A model generated the notes under the pieces. That model had not been told where the DNA came from. It saw only the letters and a list, made by a program, of their open reading frames with translations, and ran no database searches. This document shows positions 1 through 7,496 of a DNA stretch of 39,280 nucleotides, in pieces. How positions within the stretch are numbered: position 1 is the first letter of the stretch; each line of letters opens with the position of its first letter. The stretch comes from a bacterium (GTDB lineage Bacteria; Zhuqueibacterota; QNDG01; JAFGCO01). The stretch is taken from the NCBI GenBank assembly GCA_016930535.1, contig JAFGGN010000085.1, positions 1-39,280 of the forward strand, in the 5' to 3' direction. The position numbers and the translations under genes were made by a program.

Positions 1-50
1 TAAAATATATTTTGTTGTGGTGATAAAATATACGGAGACTTATCTCAACT

Positions 51-140
51 TTATATCATAAAAATCCTATCTTGGACAAGAGTGAATACGAGCACAACAA
101 GACATAATGCCATGAGAAGAATAAATATAATCGCATACAT
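51..140 (-). CDS. Possible 29-residue single-pass membrane peptide
   Basis: A short frame opens 18 bases after the heptose kinase stop and encodes 29 residues that are almost entirely hydrophobic (MYAIIFILLMALCLVVLVFT at the N-terminus) before a short polar end. It would form one membrane helix. No strong ribosome binding site is visible, and no family is recognised. The N-terminal pattern is loosely like the first helix of SecG, but the Gly-rich second half is absent. It may be a genuine small protein at the end of the operon or chance coding in an AT-rich tail. Nothing else is visible in the first 158 bases. Confidence 0.3.
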   Translation of the reverse strand: MYAIIFILLMALCLVVLVFTLVQDRIFMI

Positions 141-158
141 GGTTTCCAGAATCCTATA

Positions 159-1169
159 TTATGACGGTGTGTGTTCAGGCTTTGAATCATCGAGCATGAC
201 TTCATACAGACGGCTTCCACTGATCGGAACAACACCGACTTCTCCGCAGACGATTCCCGCGGCATAATTCGCGAGTGTTGCAGATTCGATCAATGTGCAT
301 CCCGAAGCATTGGCCACAGCCATGGTGGCAATCACCGTATCACCGGCACCGGAAACATCGTGCACTTTAACGGCTTTTGTTTCGACATGCTTCGGGGATT
401 CGTCCTTTTGAAAAAGTACCATGCCCCGTTCCCCCAGCGTAATCAAAACCGCCTGACAATGCAGATTTTCAAGCAACAGATTGCCGGCCCGATTGACATC
501 CTCCTCATTTTTCAGGGAGATATTCAGCCTTTCGGATGTCTCTTTGCGATTTGGCTTGAATACGGTGACATTTTGATAATCGAAGAAATGATCGTACTTC
601 GGATCCACATAAACGGGAATATACCGCTCGTTCGCATATTCAATGATTCGGTGTATCAATTCCGCAGAAAACATGCCCTTATTATAATCTTCAAGCACAA
701 TCCCGTGAACCGGGGCTGACCGCTTGAGCAGGTCCAGGACATGGTCCTGTATCTTCTTCTCCGCAGGATGATTTTGTTCCCAGTCCGCACGCACGACGTG
801 CTGATCATGCGCGATGATACGGCTTTTGACCGTCGTCGGACGGGATTCATCGGTCAGCAATCCTTCCGTTGAAAATCCCTGATCCTGCAGAATTTGCACC
901 AGTTCTTCCCCTGCTGCGTCCTTGCCGACCAGTCCGATCGGAAATACCGAGGCACCGAGTTTCGACACGTTCAATACCACATTGGCGGCCCCTCCCAGGC
1001 GGACCGATTCCGATTCGACTTCCACCACCGGAACAGGCGCCTCCGGGGATATTCTTGATACCTTTCCCCAGACATAACGGTCAAGCATAAAATCACCGAT
1101 CACGACAAGGGACGTTTCCTGAAATCGATCCAGTATCAGTTTTAATTTTTCGGGACTGAATTGAATCAT
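159..1169 (-). CDS. rfaE1: D-glycero-beta-D-manno-heptose-7-phosphate kinase (RfaE1/HldE kinase domain)
   Basis: A PfkB/ribokinase-family sugar kinase that phosphorylates D-glycero-D-manno-heptose 7-phosphate at C1, a cytoplasmic step toward ADP-heptose for the LPS inner core. The N-terminal GDFMLDRY motif, the GGAANV substrate loop (residues 59-64) and the C-terminal DVSGAGDTV anion-hole motif (271-279, catalytic Asp277) are all present. At 336 residues it is the stand-alone kinase form, without the adenylyltransferase half found in fused HldE. It lies 10 bases after exbB on the same strand and is probably co-transcribed with it. Its presence implies a heptose-containing outer membrane and so a diderm cell. 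Confidence 0.95.
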   Translation of the reverse strand: MIQFSPEKLKLILDRFQETSLVVIGDFMLDRYVWGKVSRISPEAPVPVVEVESESVRLGGAANVVLNVSKLGASVFPIGLVGKDAAGEELVQILQDQGFSTEGLLTDESRPTTVKSRIIAHDQHVVRADWEQNHPAEKKIQDHVLDLLKRSAPVHGIVLEDYNKGMFSAELIHRIIEYANERYIPVYVDPKYDHFFDYQNVTVFKPNRKETSERLNISLKNEEDVNRAGNLLLENLHCQAVLITLGERGMVLFQKDESPKHVETKAVKVHDVSGAGDTVIATMAVANASGCTLIESATLANYAAGIVCGEVGVVPISGSRLYEVMLDDSKPEHTPS

Positions 1170-1179
1170 ATCCGGTATT

Positions 1180-1800
1180 TTAATCTCCGTTTGCCAGTTT
1201 CATCTTTTTAAAAAGCTGCGCCGAATACTGCTCGATTTCGAGGACAAGATCCTCGACTTTATGATTAAAATAATTATAAGCAATCAAACTGGGAATTGCA
1301 ATGGATAATCCAACGACTGTCGTAATTAATGCTTCCGAAATACCTCCGGATAAAAGCTGAGTCTGGCCCAGGCCGCTTTTTGAAATCACATCAAACACCT
1401 TGATCATACCGAGTACGGTTCCAAGCAGACCCAGTAAAGGCGCAATGCCTGCAACGGTCTCAAGAATGGCCAGTCCCTTTTCCAGCAGCCGCGCCTCCCT
1501 TCTCCCCTGGTCGATAATGGTTTCCCTGATTTCTTCGATCGGTTCCTGATGATGCTCGAGTGCCGTGCGTACAATATTGATAAACGCACTGTCCTGATGT
1601 TCCAGTGACTGAATGCTGTCTTTTAGTTTTACCGGATTTTCGGCATGGAGGATCAAACGGACCAGATCAGGGTTCATGATACGTCTTCGCCTGAGAAAAA
1701 TGGCCCGTTCGATGATGACGGTCAGTGCGATTACGGATGTCAGCATCAGGGGAATCATCACGATGCCACCCTTTGCAAGTGTGTTCCATATTTCAGTCAT
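1180..1800 (-). CDS. exbB: MotA/TolQ/ExbB proton channel family protein
   Basis: An inner-membrane proton-channel subunit that energises a TonB- or TolA-type transducer. It has the family topology: one N-terminal membrane segment (about residues 12-35), a cytoplasmic loop, and a C-terminal helical hairpin (about 117-175) with the conserved stretch GIAPLLGLLGTVLGMI and the following GGISEALITTVVGL. The 206-residue length is normal for ExbB/TolQ. An AAGGAG ribosome binding site lies 7 bases before the ATG. It follows the TonB-like gene by 24 bases, so the two probably work together. No exbD/tolR gene is adjacent, which is unusual for this system. Confidence 0.9.
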   Translation of the reverse strand: MTEIWNTLAKGGIVMIPLMLTSVIALTVIIERAIFLRRRRIMNPDLVRLILHAENPVKLKDSIQSLEHQDSAFINIVRTALEHHQEPIEEIRETIIDQGRREARLLEKGLAILETVAGIAPLLGLLGTVLGMIKVFDVISKSGLGQTQLLSGGISEALITTVVGLSIAIPSLIAYNYFNHKVEDLVLEIEQYSAQLFKKMKLANGD

Positions 1801-1824
1801 ACGGATACTCCTTGATGTTTTTTA

Positions 1825-2691
1825 TCAATGGCTCTCTTTGCCAATATATCGGAACAATGCAGTCACTTCAAGATATTGCTCGGGAAAATCATCCGGAAGC
1901 TCCCAGAAAGGATCGGACAGCCGGATGGCATTCAGGCTTGTTTGCGTGAGCACCTGATCCCCTTCATGTCCGAGCACTTCACAGTTTGAGAGAACGCCTG
2001 TTCTCAGTATCCGGAAGCGGATCAGATGGGATCCGCCGAAACCCAGGCGTGTAAAACTGGCCGGCGGAAAAAGATTGCTTTCAAGCCGGTCCTTGAGTTT
2101 CAACAGATAGGGCGCATATTCCCATGCGTAGGTATTGAAACCGACGCCGCCCTGTTTCTCGACACTGGACCGGATTTCCTTATAGGAGGGCACAGAGATT
2201 TTCGACTGGGACGGCACCTCGATACCCAGAAGACGATCCCGGCTGAAATTCGAGGACTGGCGTCCCGGTGATTTTTCCCGAACCCGTACTCCATCGGTTT
2301 CAAGATCTTCCTCAGACGGCTCCGGAACGGGATCGGATGGATCGGAAGATTCATGATACTGAATGACAGGCCGGATCGAGCCCATGTCTATATCACCATC
2401 AGCGAACGGAAGCCCCCTGTCCGGTTCCGGCATATGAACAGGATTCGCCGCCTCTGAATTCCTGTCGGACAGGAAATTGGCACGTTCGGGAGGATTGGCA
2501 CTGCTTTCCGGCGTTTCAACAAGCGTTCGCGGCCAGGCCTTTTCAGGGATAAAATCGAATGCGATGGTCTCATCCTGAATCGGGACACCGCTCCTGAACC
2601 AGATGTCCTTCCAGTTGAACAAAAGAAGGAACCATAGCATATGCAGACCAAACGAAACAATGACTGCAACTGTCCAGCGCTGGCGATTCAT
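1825..2691 (-). CDS. TonB-like energy transducer
   Basis: A periplasm-spanning protein of 288 residues. It has an N-terminal membrane anchor directly after MNRQRW, a long low-complexity acidic/Pro-rich linker, and a C-terminal domain of about 110 residues whose pattern (YAPYLLKLKDRLESNLFPP, then F-I-TGVLSNCEV, then SLNAIRLSDPF-ELP) resembles TonB/TolA C-terminal domains. It probably transmits ExbB-driven force to an outer-membrane receptor. I prefer the ATG at 2691, which overlaps the cutA stop as ATGA, over a TTG seven codons upstream. The next gene is the ExbB-like channel. The exact partner, whether a TonB-dependent receptor or a Tol-Pal-like system, cannot be told from the window. Confidence 0.8.
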   Translation of the reverse strand: MNRQRWTVAVIVSFGLHMLWFLLLFNWKDIWFRSGVPIQDETIAFDFIPEKAWPRTLVETPESSANPPERANFLSDRNSEAANPVHMPEPDRGLPFADGDIDMGSIRPVIQYHESSDPSDPVPEPSEEDLETDGVRVREKSPGRQSSNFSRDRLLGIEVPSQSKISVPSYKEIRSSVEKQGGVGFNTYAWEYAPYLLKLKDRLESNLFPPASFTRLGFGGSHLIRFRILRTGVLSNCEVLGHEGDQVLTQTSLNAIRLSDPFWELPDDFPEQYLEVTALFRYIGKESH

Positions 2692-3005
2692 TTTGTATTC
2701 GTTTGCAGCCAATCCAGATATTCCTTACTGCCATCCACGATCGGAACGGCGATGATTTCAGGTACTTCATAGCTGTGAACGGATTTGAGCCGGGAAATGA
2801 GCCGTTCCATGCAGCAGGTTCTGGTTTTTATAATCAGCATCCATTCCTCATCATGACAGATCTCGCCTTTCCACATATAAATGGACCCGGCGCCGGCAAA
2901 CCGGTTCACACAGGCCGCCAGCTGCTCCTGTACCAGTGTCTCGGATATGCGCAATGCCTCATCTTCACTTGACGCCATGCAGAACACCATGAGCGGTTGA
3001 TCCAC
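2688..3005 (-). CDS. cutA: CutA1 divalent-cation tolerance protein
   Basis: A small 105-residue cytoplasmic protein of the CutA1 family, which forms very stable trimers with a PII-like fold. It is linked to copper/divalent cation tolerance in E. coli, but its biochemical role is unsettled. Recognisable elements are the N-terminal VFCMASSEDEALRI segment, the QLAACVNR motif, the YMWKGEI strand and the C-terminal HSYEVPEIIAVPI signature. It starts with GTG 8 bases after an AGGA ribosome binding site. The stop overlaps the start of the TonB-like gene by four bases, so it is in the same operon. Confidence 0.93.
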   Translation of the reverse strand: MDQPLMVFCMASSEDEALRISETLVQEQLAACVNRFAGAGSIYMWKGEICHDEEWMLIIKTRTCCMERLISRLKSVHSYEVPEIIAVPIVDGSKEYLDWLQTNTK

Positions 3006-3017
3006 GATACGGTTCCT

Positions 3018-3278
3018 CTAATTGGTTTCCATTTTTACAACCATCTGATCGATGCAGACGTCATGTAAGAAGCAGGTCTGCCTGTCAAAAAAAGCATGAT
3101 TATACGTATCTATAACGACCGGAAACAGTAAAAGGATGGAACAGTCTTCTTCCCGGATGAATAATTCACGATTGGACAGCCTGTTTCTTTTTTGTTCGAG
3201 TATCTGTCTGGATACACCGGCAAGGCGCCGCATGAAAAACAGACGAACGGGATCGGATATATGCGGATCAGGTTTCAA
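3018..3278 (-). CDS. Small hypothetical protein upstream of cutA
   Basis: An 86-residue open frame whose TAG stop sits just ahead of the cutA ribosome binding site, as expected of the first gene in that operon. The sequence is basic in its N-terminal half and hydrophobic plus Cys/His-containing in its C-terminal half (LLLFPVVIDTY, then FDRQTCFLHDVCID). No family or motif is recognised, and no convincing ribosome binding site was seen. A second in-frame ATG at codon 16 could be the real start. The gap to the divergent gene at 3324 is only 45 bases, tight for two promoters, so this could be non-coding leader instead. Confidence 0.38.
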   Translation of the reverse strand: MKPDPHISDPVRLFFMRRLAGVSRQILEQKRNRLSNRELFIREEDCSILLLFPVVIDTYNHAFFDRQTCFLHDVCIDQMVVKMETN

Positions 3279-3323
3279 GCGCTCTCCTGAGCAGGTTCCT
3301 TATAACGTATGAGTTCATGATCA

Positions 3324-4241
3324 ATGCCAGTAAAAATTCGAAAAACCGTCTACATCGTTCCGGGTCTGCTTTCCGCTTTATTCCACGCAGGAACCGTGAC
3401 ACTGGTCTGTCTTTTTACGAAGCCGGTTCCGAACATTCCCTGTCACGCCGTAAAGCTGGAAATCCGGGAAGTCCGTGCACATTTTCCTGAAGACCGTACG
3501 ATACCGGGTACTCAGAAGCAGGCACCTGAAGCCGTTGTCGGAACCGGTTCACACCATATCACCGGACCTGATCAAACCCTGCTGCTGCATCAGGATCCGC
3601 TTTACTTGGTTTCTGAACAGGATAAAACGCCTCCGGATGCATTCTTCCACGACCGGCTGATCGCTTTCAACCGGCAACTGCATGACGATCTGCGGATCCG
3701 CAGCAGGAACTTGCATGCCCGATCATTGGATGCAAATTCCGGTTCCCGTATTTACGATGCGGACCGGCGGAATCAAATGTTGCTTCCGCTTCATGGTGAC
3801 CAGGTAAAAACGCGCTTACAAAGCAGATCAACCGTTTTCAATTTTATTCCCGACCGGGCTCAGATCCGGATACTTGACCTGTTGTTCCGGGTATCCGGTG
3901 CCACACAAAATGACGTTTATATTCAGTCCGATTCCGTTTTTCTTTCATTCCGGGAAATGGAGAACAGCCTCGAACGGCTGTTCGAATCCGGCTGGATATC
4001 CCGGGAGAAAATTTCGCCTGAACATAATTTCATGTTTTTCGGAATACCCATAGAAATGAGCCGGAAAAACAGAAAGAACCCGGTTTACTTATACAAACCT
4101 CTGATTTCCAGAGAAACACTGATACGCTATCTTCAGTCCGTCAAACAGCAATGCATTGATGACAGCGTCGGAACCGATTCTACAGCGACCGGAATCCGGG
4201 AGTTAAATGAAAACCTGTGTACACTCGTTCAACAGGATTGA
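3324..4241 (+). CDS. Hypothetical membrane-anchored protein
   Basis: An unrecognised protein of 305 residues. It has a single N-terminal membrane segment (about residues 10-32) that looks like the anchor of TonB-type proteins (short basic start, then LLSALFHAGTVTLVCLF). A basic, low-complexity middle follows (about 50-180), and then a folded C-terminal part of about 100 residues. Within that part, the stretch QIRILDLLFRVSGATQNDVY and the following helix pair (MENSLERLFESGWIS) have the spacing of a winged-helix fold, but this is only a visual impression. It is convergent with the SDR gene, with one base between the stop codons. No function is assigned. Confidence 0.72.
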   Translation: MPVKIRKTVYIVPGLLSALFHAGTVTLVCLFTKPVPNIPCHAVKLEIREVRAHFPEDRTIPGTQKQAPEAVVGTGSHHITGPDQTLLLHQDPLYLVSEQDKTPPDAFFHDRLIAFNRQLHDDLRIRSRNLHARSLDANSGSRIYDADRRNQMLLPLHGDQVKTRLQSRSTVFNFIPDRAQIRILDLLFRVSGATQNDVYIQSDSVFLSFREMENSLERLFESGWISREKISPEHNFMFFGIPIEMSRKNRKNPVYLYKPLISRETLIRYLQSVKQQCIDDSVGTDSTATGIRELNENLCTLVQQD

Positions 4242-4242
4242 A

Positions 4243-5226
4243 TCAGAGCCATTGATTTTCAAGATACCAGTTCAGGGTTTCCCGGACTCCCCTTTTCAAA
4301 GAGACCTCCGGAGTGTATCCGAATACGGCTCTGGCTTTCGCATCGCTGCATATCCAGAACCGCTGTCTGAACTCATTCATTTTCTGGATGCTGATTATCG
4401 ACGGTCTTTTCGTGATGCCTGACCGGAGATCATAAAAAAGTGCAACCAGAGAAAAAAGTGCCACCGGTACATGAACCATAACGGCCCGTTTTTGCATGGC
4501 TGCAGCAACCTCGTTCACCATTTCCTTCCACGAAATGACAGGATCTGAGACCACATAGAATGTCTGTCCGGCTGCCTGGTCGGCACAGGCGGACTGAACG
4601 ATACCTTTCACGAGATCCTGAATATAGATGAAACTGACGCAGCGTGTTCTCCATCCCAGAACGGGCTTGATCCCCTTTTGTACGGCCCGGAAAATTTCGA
4701 AAAAATCGGTATCACGCGGACCGTATACAGAAGGAGGGCGTATGATTGTCACCGGTATCCGGCCGGCATATTCAAGGACGGATTTTTCACCTTCCAGTTT
4801 GCTTTCTCCATACCAGGTCACCGGCATGGGCGGATCCGACTCCTTTCTCGGTGTCAATCCAAGGCTGGGACCGCCGGCAGCCTGTGATGAAACATACACA
4901 AAACGCTTCAATCCGGGACTCGAAAGGGATACTGCCCGTATCAGGTTCGATGTACCCTGTGCATTGCATTTAAAAAAACCTTCACGGTTCAGCGCTTTGA
5001 CCGACCCTCCGCAGTGGAACACAAAATCGAGACCGGGCGGCAGTTTTTCCATGGAATGCATGTCGGAAAGATCCGCAAATACCAATTCAACATCCAGCTG
5101 ATCAAGCCATCTGAGATCGCTCGTTTTCCTGACCATACAGCGGACATGAAATCCCTGCTCCAGCAAATATCCGGCAAGATGACTGCCGATAAATCCATTG
5201 CTGCCCGTAATCAGTGCGACAGGCAT
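4243..5226 (-). CDS. NAD(P)-dependent extended SDR (epimerase/reductase family)
   Basis: A 327-residue extended short-chain dehydrogenase with the TGSNGFIG nucleotide-binding motif at residues 7-14, a VSSQ catalytic Ser near 114 and the YxxxK pair Tyr139/Lys143 (YGESK), followed by the RPPSVYGPRD substrate-side segment. I chose the ATG at 5226, which has a GGGAG site 4 bases upstream; longer in-frame extensions have no family similarity. It is transcribed divergently from a serine palmitoyltransferase. In bacterial sphingolipid producers, ceramide or 3-ketosphinganine reduction is carried out by an SDR of this class (CerR in Caulobacter). That role is therefore a reasonable inference from context, while the SDR fold itself is certain. 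Confidence 0.88.
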   Translation of the reverse strand: MPVALITGSNGFIGSHLAGYLLEQGFHVRCMVRKTSDLRWLDQLDVELVFADLSDMHSMEKLPPGLDFVFHCGGSVKALNREGFFKCNAQGTSNLIRAVSLSSPGLKRFVYVSSQAAGGPSLGLTPRKESDPPMPVTWYGESKLEGEKSVLEYAGRIPVTIIRPPSVYGPRDTDFFEIFRAVQKGIKPVLGWRTRCVSFIYIQDLVKGIVQSACADQAAGQTFYVVSDPVISWKEMVNEVAAAMQKRAVMVHVPVALFSLVALFYDLRSGITKRPSIISIQKMNEFRQRFWICSDAKARAVFGYTPEVSLKRGVRETLNWYLENQWL

Positions 5227-5389
5227 GATACTCCCGACCATCAAATAAACCCAATTAACAATATACAAAAAGCAGAGGAAATCGCAAGCCATATCCATAC
5301 GGATCCCCCGTTTGGCCGTCGCCTCCTCACTTCCAATTCCCCTTGACAATAATCGCGGATTTGATTAACTTAATCCGTCTTTAATTCCA

Positions 5390-5419
5390 TCGACCATATA
5401 TAAATTTAATTTTTATAAT
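5390..5419 (+). promoter_or_regulatory. Candidate promoter of the serine palmitoyltransferase gene
   Basis: In the AT-rich divergent gap there is a perfect TATAAT at 5414-5419, with TCGACC 18 bases upstream (4 of 6 matches to TTGACA). This would give a short leader ending at the GAGGAG site before the GTG at 5453. A perfect TTGACA at 5343-5348 lies further upstream, but the hexamer 17 bases after it (TAACTT) is a poor -10. This is a consensus match only; FCB housekeeping promoters often differ from the E. coli consensus. Confidence 0.33.
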
Positions 5420-5452
5420 ACATTGAAAGTCAATCTCTTTGAGGAGAAAACC

Positions 5453-6637
5453 GTGGACCTTTTTGACAAGTGTAAGAATTTTACCCGCGCGCGGGAAGTG
5501 ATTGCATCCGGAATGTACCCCTATTTTCGTCCCATTCAATCGGGTCCCGGTTCTGAAGTACTGATCGAAGGTCGGAAAGTCATTATGATCGGTTCCAATA
5601 ATTACCTGGGATTGACCGGTCATCCCAAAGTCGTCGAGGCCGCCAAAAAAGCCATTGATAAGTACGGAACCGGCTGCACGGGTTCACGATACCTGAACGG
5701 CACACTGGATATTCATGTGGAGCTCGAGGAACGCCTTGCAACGTTCATGAACCGCGAGAAAGTACTGTGTTTTACAACGGGCCATCAATCCAATCAGGGT
5801 GCGATTTCGGCCATTCTCGGAAAGAATGACATCGTCTTCACCGACCGAGCGGATCATGCATCGATTGTGGACGGCTGCCGTTTGTCTTTCGGAAAAATAA
5901 AAAAATACAGACATAATGACATGGACGACCTGGAACGCAGTCTCAAATCAGAGAGTGAATCGGATTGCGGAAAACTCATCGTGACGGACGGCGTATTCAG
6001 CATGGAAGGGGATATTGTCAAACTTCCCCGCCTGATCGAACTGGCATCCGAATACAAGGCGCGCGTATATGTGGACGATGCCCATTCTGTCGGCGTTCTC
6101 GGTAAGCACGGACGCGGCACTGCGGAACATTTCGGACTCGAAGGAAAAGTCGATATCAGCATGGGCACTTTCAGCAAATCATTTGCCTCTGTGGGCGGAT
6201 TCATCGCTGGAGACGAACAGGTGATCGATTATATCAAGCACTTCGCCCGTTCCCTCATATTCAGCGCCAGTCCCCCGCCCGCATCTGTCGCTACGGTCCT
6301 GGCCAGTCTCGATATACTCGAAAAGGAACCCGAACGTCTCGAAATGCTGTGGAAGAATACCAGAAAGATGCGTGAAGGATATAAACAACTCGGTTTTGAT
6401 ACCGGACTGAGCGAAACTCCCATTATTCCCATTAAAATCGGCGCCGATGAAGATTGTTTCGTATTCTGGAAGCTGTTATTCGAAAACGGAATATTCGCAA
6501 ATCCGGCCATCAGTCCGGCGGTTCCTCCGGGAGAGGCAATCATCCGGACAAGCTATATGGCGTCCCATACGGATGAGGAGCTGGACAAGGTTCTTGAATT
6601 GTTTGCCAGACTGGGAAAACAGCTCGGTATCATCTGA
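5453..6637 (+). CDS. spt: Serine palmitoyltransferase-like alpha-oxoamine synthase
   Basis: A PLP enzyme that condenses an acyl-CoA with an amino acid. The sequence follows the bacterial serine palmitoyltransferase of Bacteroides closely along its length: GxYPYFR near the start, NNYLGLTGHP, YGTGCTGSRYLNGT, DHASIVDG, VDDAH (PLP-contacting Asp208, His211) and GTFSKSFASVGG with the PLP lysine at 242. This supports SPT over KBL or AONS. Translation most likely starts at the GTG with GAGGAG six bases upstream, giving 394 residues; a TTG 30 bases earlier has no such site. It should make 3-ketosphinganine, the first sphingolipid intermediate. The divergent SDR neighbour fits a downstream reduction. 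Ceramide synthase and other partners are not in the window. Confidence 0.92.
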   Translation: MDLFDKCKNFTRAREVIASGMYPYFRPIQSGPGSEVLIEGRKVIMIGSNNYLGLTGHPKVVEAAKKAIDKYGTGCTGSRYLNGTLDIHVELEERLATFMNREKVLCFTTGHQSNQGAISAILGKNDIVFTDRADHASIVDGCRLSFGKIKKYRHNDMDDLERSLKSESESDCGKLIVTDGVFSMEGDIVKLPRLIELASEYKARVYVDDAHSVGVLGKHGRGTAEHFGLEGKVDISMGTFSKSFASVGGFIAGDEQVIDYIKHFARSLIFSASPPPASVATVLASLDILEKEPERLEMLWKNTRKMREGYKQLGFDTGLSETPIIPIKIGADEDCFVFWKLLFENGIFANPAISPAVPPGEAIIRTSYMASHTDEELDKVLELFARLGKQLGII

Positions 6638-6651
6638 TTTTGCTGGATGGA

Positions 6652-6669
6652 GCATGCGTATCCGCATGC
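6652..6669. terminator. Hairpin between convergent genes
   Basis: A perfect 7-bp stem (GCATGCG / CGCATGC) with a TATC loop lies in the 42-base gap between two convergent genes, the place where a bidirectional terminator is expected. There is no clear U-tract on either side, so intrinsic termination is uncertain. Confidence 0.33.
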
Positions 6670-6679
6670 CCTGAATTGC

Positions 6680-7018
6680 TCAGACCATCCAGTACAGAAT
6701 CCGGCCGCAATGTTCACAGGTCATCAGTTTCTGATCGGTTTTGCCCATCCCCATGAAAGCCGTGGGCAGTTTGGCAAAACATCCAAGACAGGTATCATCC
6801 TTCACCGGAACGATCGGACGCTTGTATCGTGTTCGCAAACGCTTATATGTATTCAGGTATCTCGGAGATATATGTCTGGCCTGTTCCTCTTTGGCAGCCT
6901 GCAGTTTCTCACACCCCTCAATTTGAAAACCCAGTGTTTTTTCCACCTCTTCGGCTTCACGCATCATGAGATCGATATCCTGGTAATGGACTAATTTTTC
7001 GAGTTCAGTGTTATTCAC
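6680..7018 (-). CDS. Short C4-type zinc ribbon protein (zf-RING_7 / DUF164-like)
   Basis: A 112-residue protein with four cysteines in two pairs, CLGC (Cys77/Cys80) and CEHC (Cys101/Cys104), followed by GRILYW. This is the typical C-terminus of the C4 zinc-ribbon DUF164/CdsZ-like family. The family normally carries a long coiled coil of over 100 residues before the ribbon; here only a short charged helical N-terminus remains, so this is a compact version. The gene starts with GTG overlapping the stop of the EIIA gene (GTGA), with GGGAGG just upstream. It is the last gene of the operon. The function of the family is poorly defined; nucleic-acid or protein binding is plausible. Confidence 0.83.
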   Translation of the reverse strand: MNNTELEKLVHYQDIDLMMREAEEVEKTLGFQIEGCEKLQAAKEEQARHISPRYLNTYKRLRTRYKRPIVPVKDDTCLGCFAKLPTAFMGMGKTDQKLMTCEHCGRILYWMV

Positions 7019-7476
7019 GATGCCTCCCCGATCATCTGAATCAGTTGCTGATAGTCCGCCGCTTTCAGCAGGTTTTTTCTTATTTTATTATCCCTGATCA
7101 TCTCGCATATTTTCCCGAGAACCGGCAGATATATATTTTCCCTTTCCTGCGGAGGGGCCACTATCAGAAAAATAAGTTTAACCTGTTTCTTATCCATAGC
7201 GTTCCATTCAACTCCATCCTCGGAAAATCCGACCAGTACGACAAGGTCTGATACGGTCAGTGTGCGGCAATGCGGAATTGCCACTTCTTTTCCAAAGCCG
7301 GTGCTTCCCAGGGTTTCCCGTTTTTTAAGTGTTTCCAGCAGCATGGTATGATTGCTCACCAGAGCGTTTTTCTCGAGGTGATCAACCATTTCTTTTAACA
7401 CTTCATTTTTATCCCGACCTTTCAGACGAAAAAATACATGCTCCTCACTGAACAGCGATATGAACGATGTGTCCAT
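7015..7476 (-). CDS. ptsN: PTS EIIA type-2 (Ntr/fructose-like) domain protein
   Basis: A single-domain PTS IIA protein of 153 residues. The active-site histidine is His69 in the motif EVAIPHCR, preceded by RETLGSTGFG, the normal signature of the mannitol/fructose/Ntr IIA family. No transporter EIIB/EIIC genes are nearby, which favours a regulatory role of the PTS-Ntr kind over sugar import. It lies 20 bases after manC and overlaps the zinc-ribbon gene by four bases, so it is inside the operon. Confidence 0.9.
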   Translation of the reverse strand: MDTSFISLFSEEHVFFRLKGRDKNEVLKEMVDHLEKNALVSNHTMLLETLKKRETLGSTGFGKEVAIPHCRTLTVSDLVVLVGFSEDGVEWNAMDKKQVKLIFLIVAPPQERENIYLPVLGKICEMIRDNKIRKNLLKAADYQQLIQMIGEAS

Positions 7477-7496
7477 AATTGACTCCTTGACTGGCC

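Noticed and set aside
5343..5371. TTGACA at 5343 as the main SPT promoter
   Set aside because: The hexamer at 17-base spacing (TAACTT) is a weak -10. A perfect TATAAT lies closer to the gene, so that was preferred.
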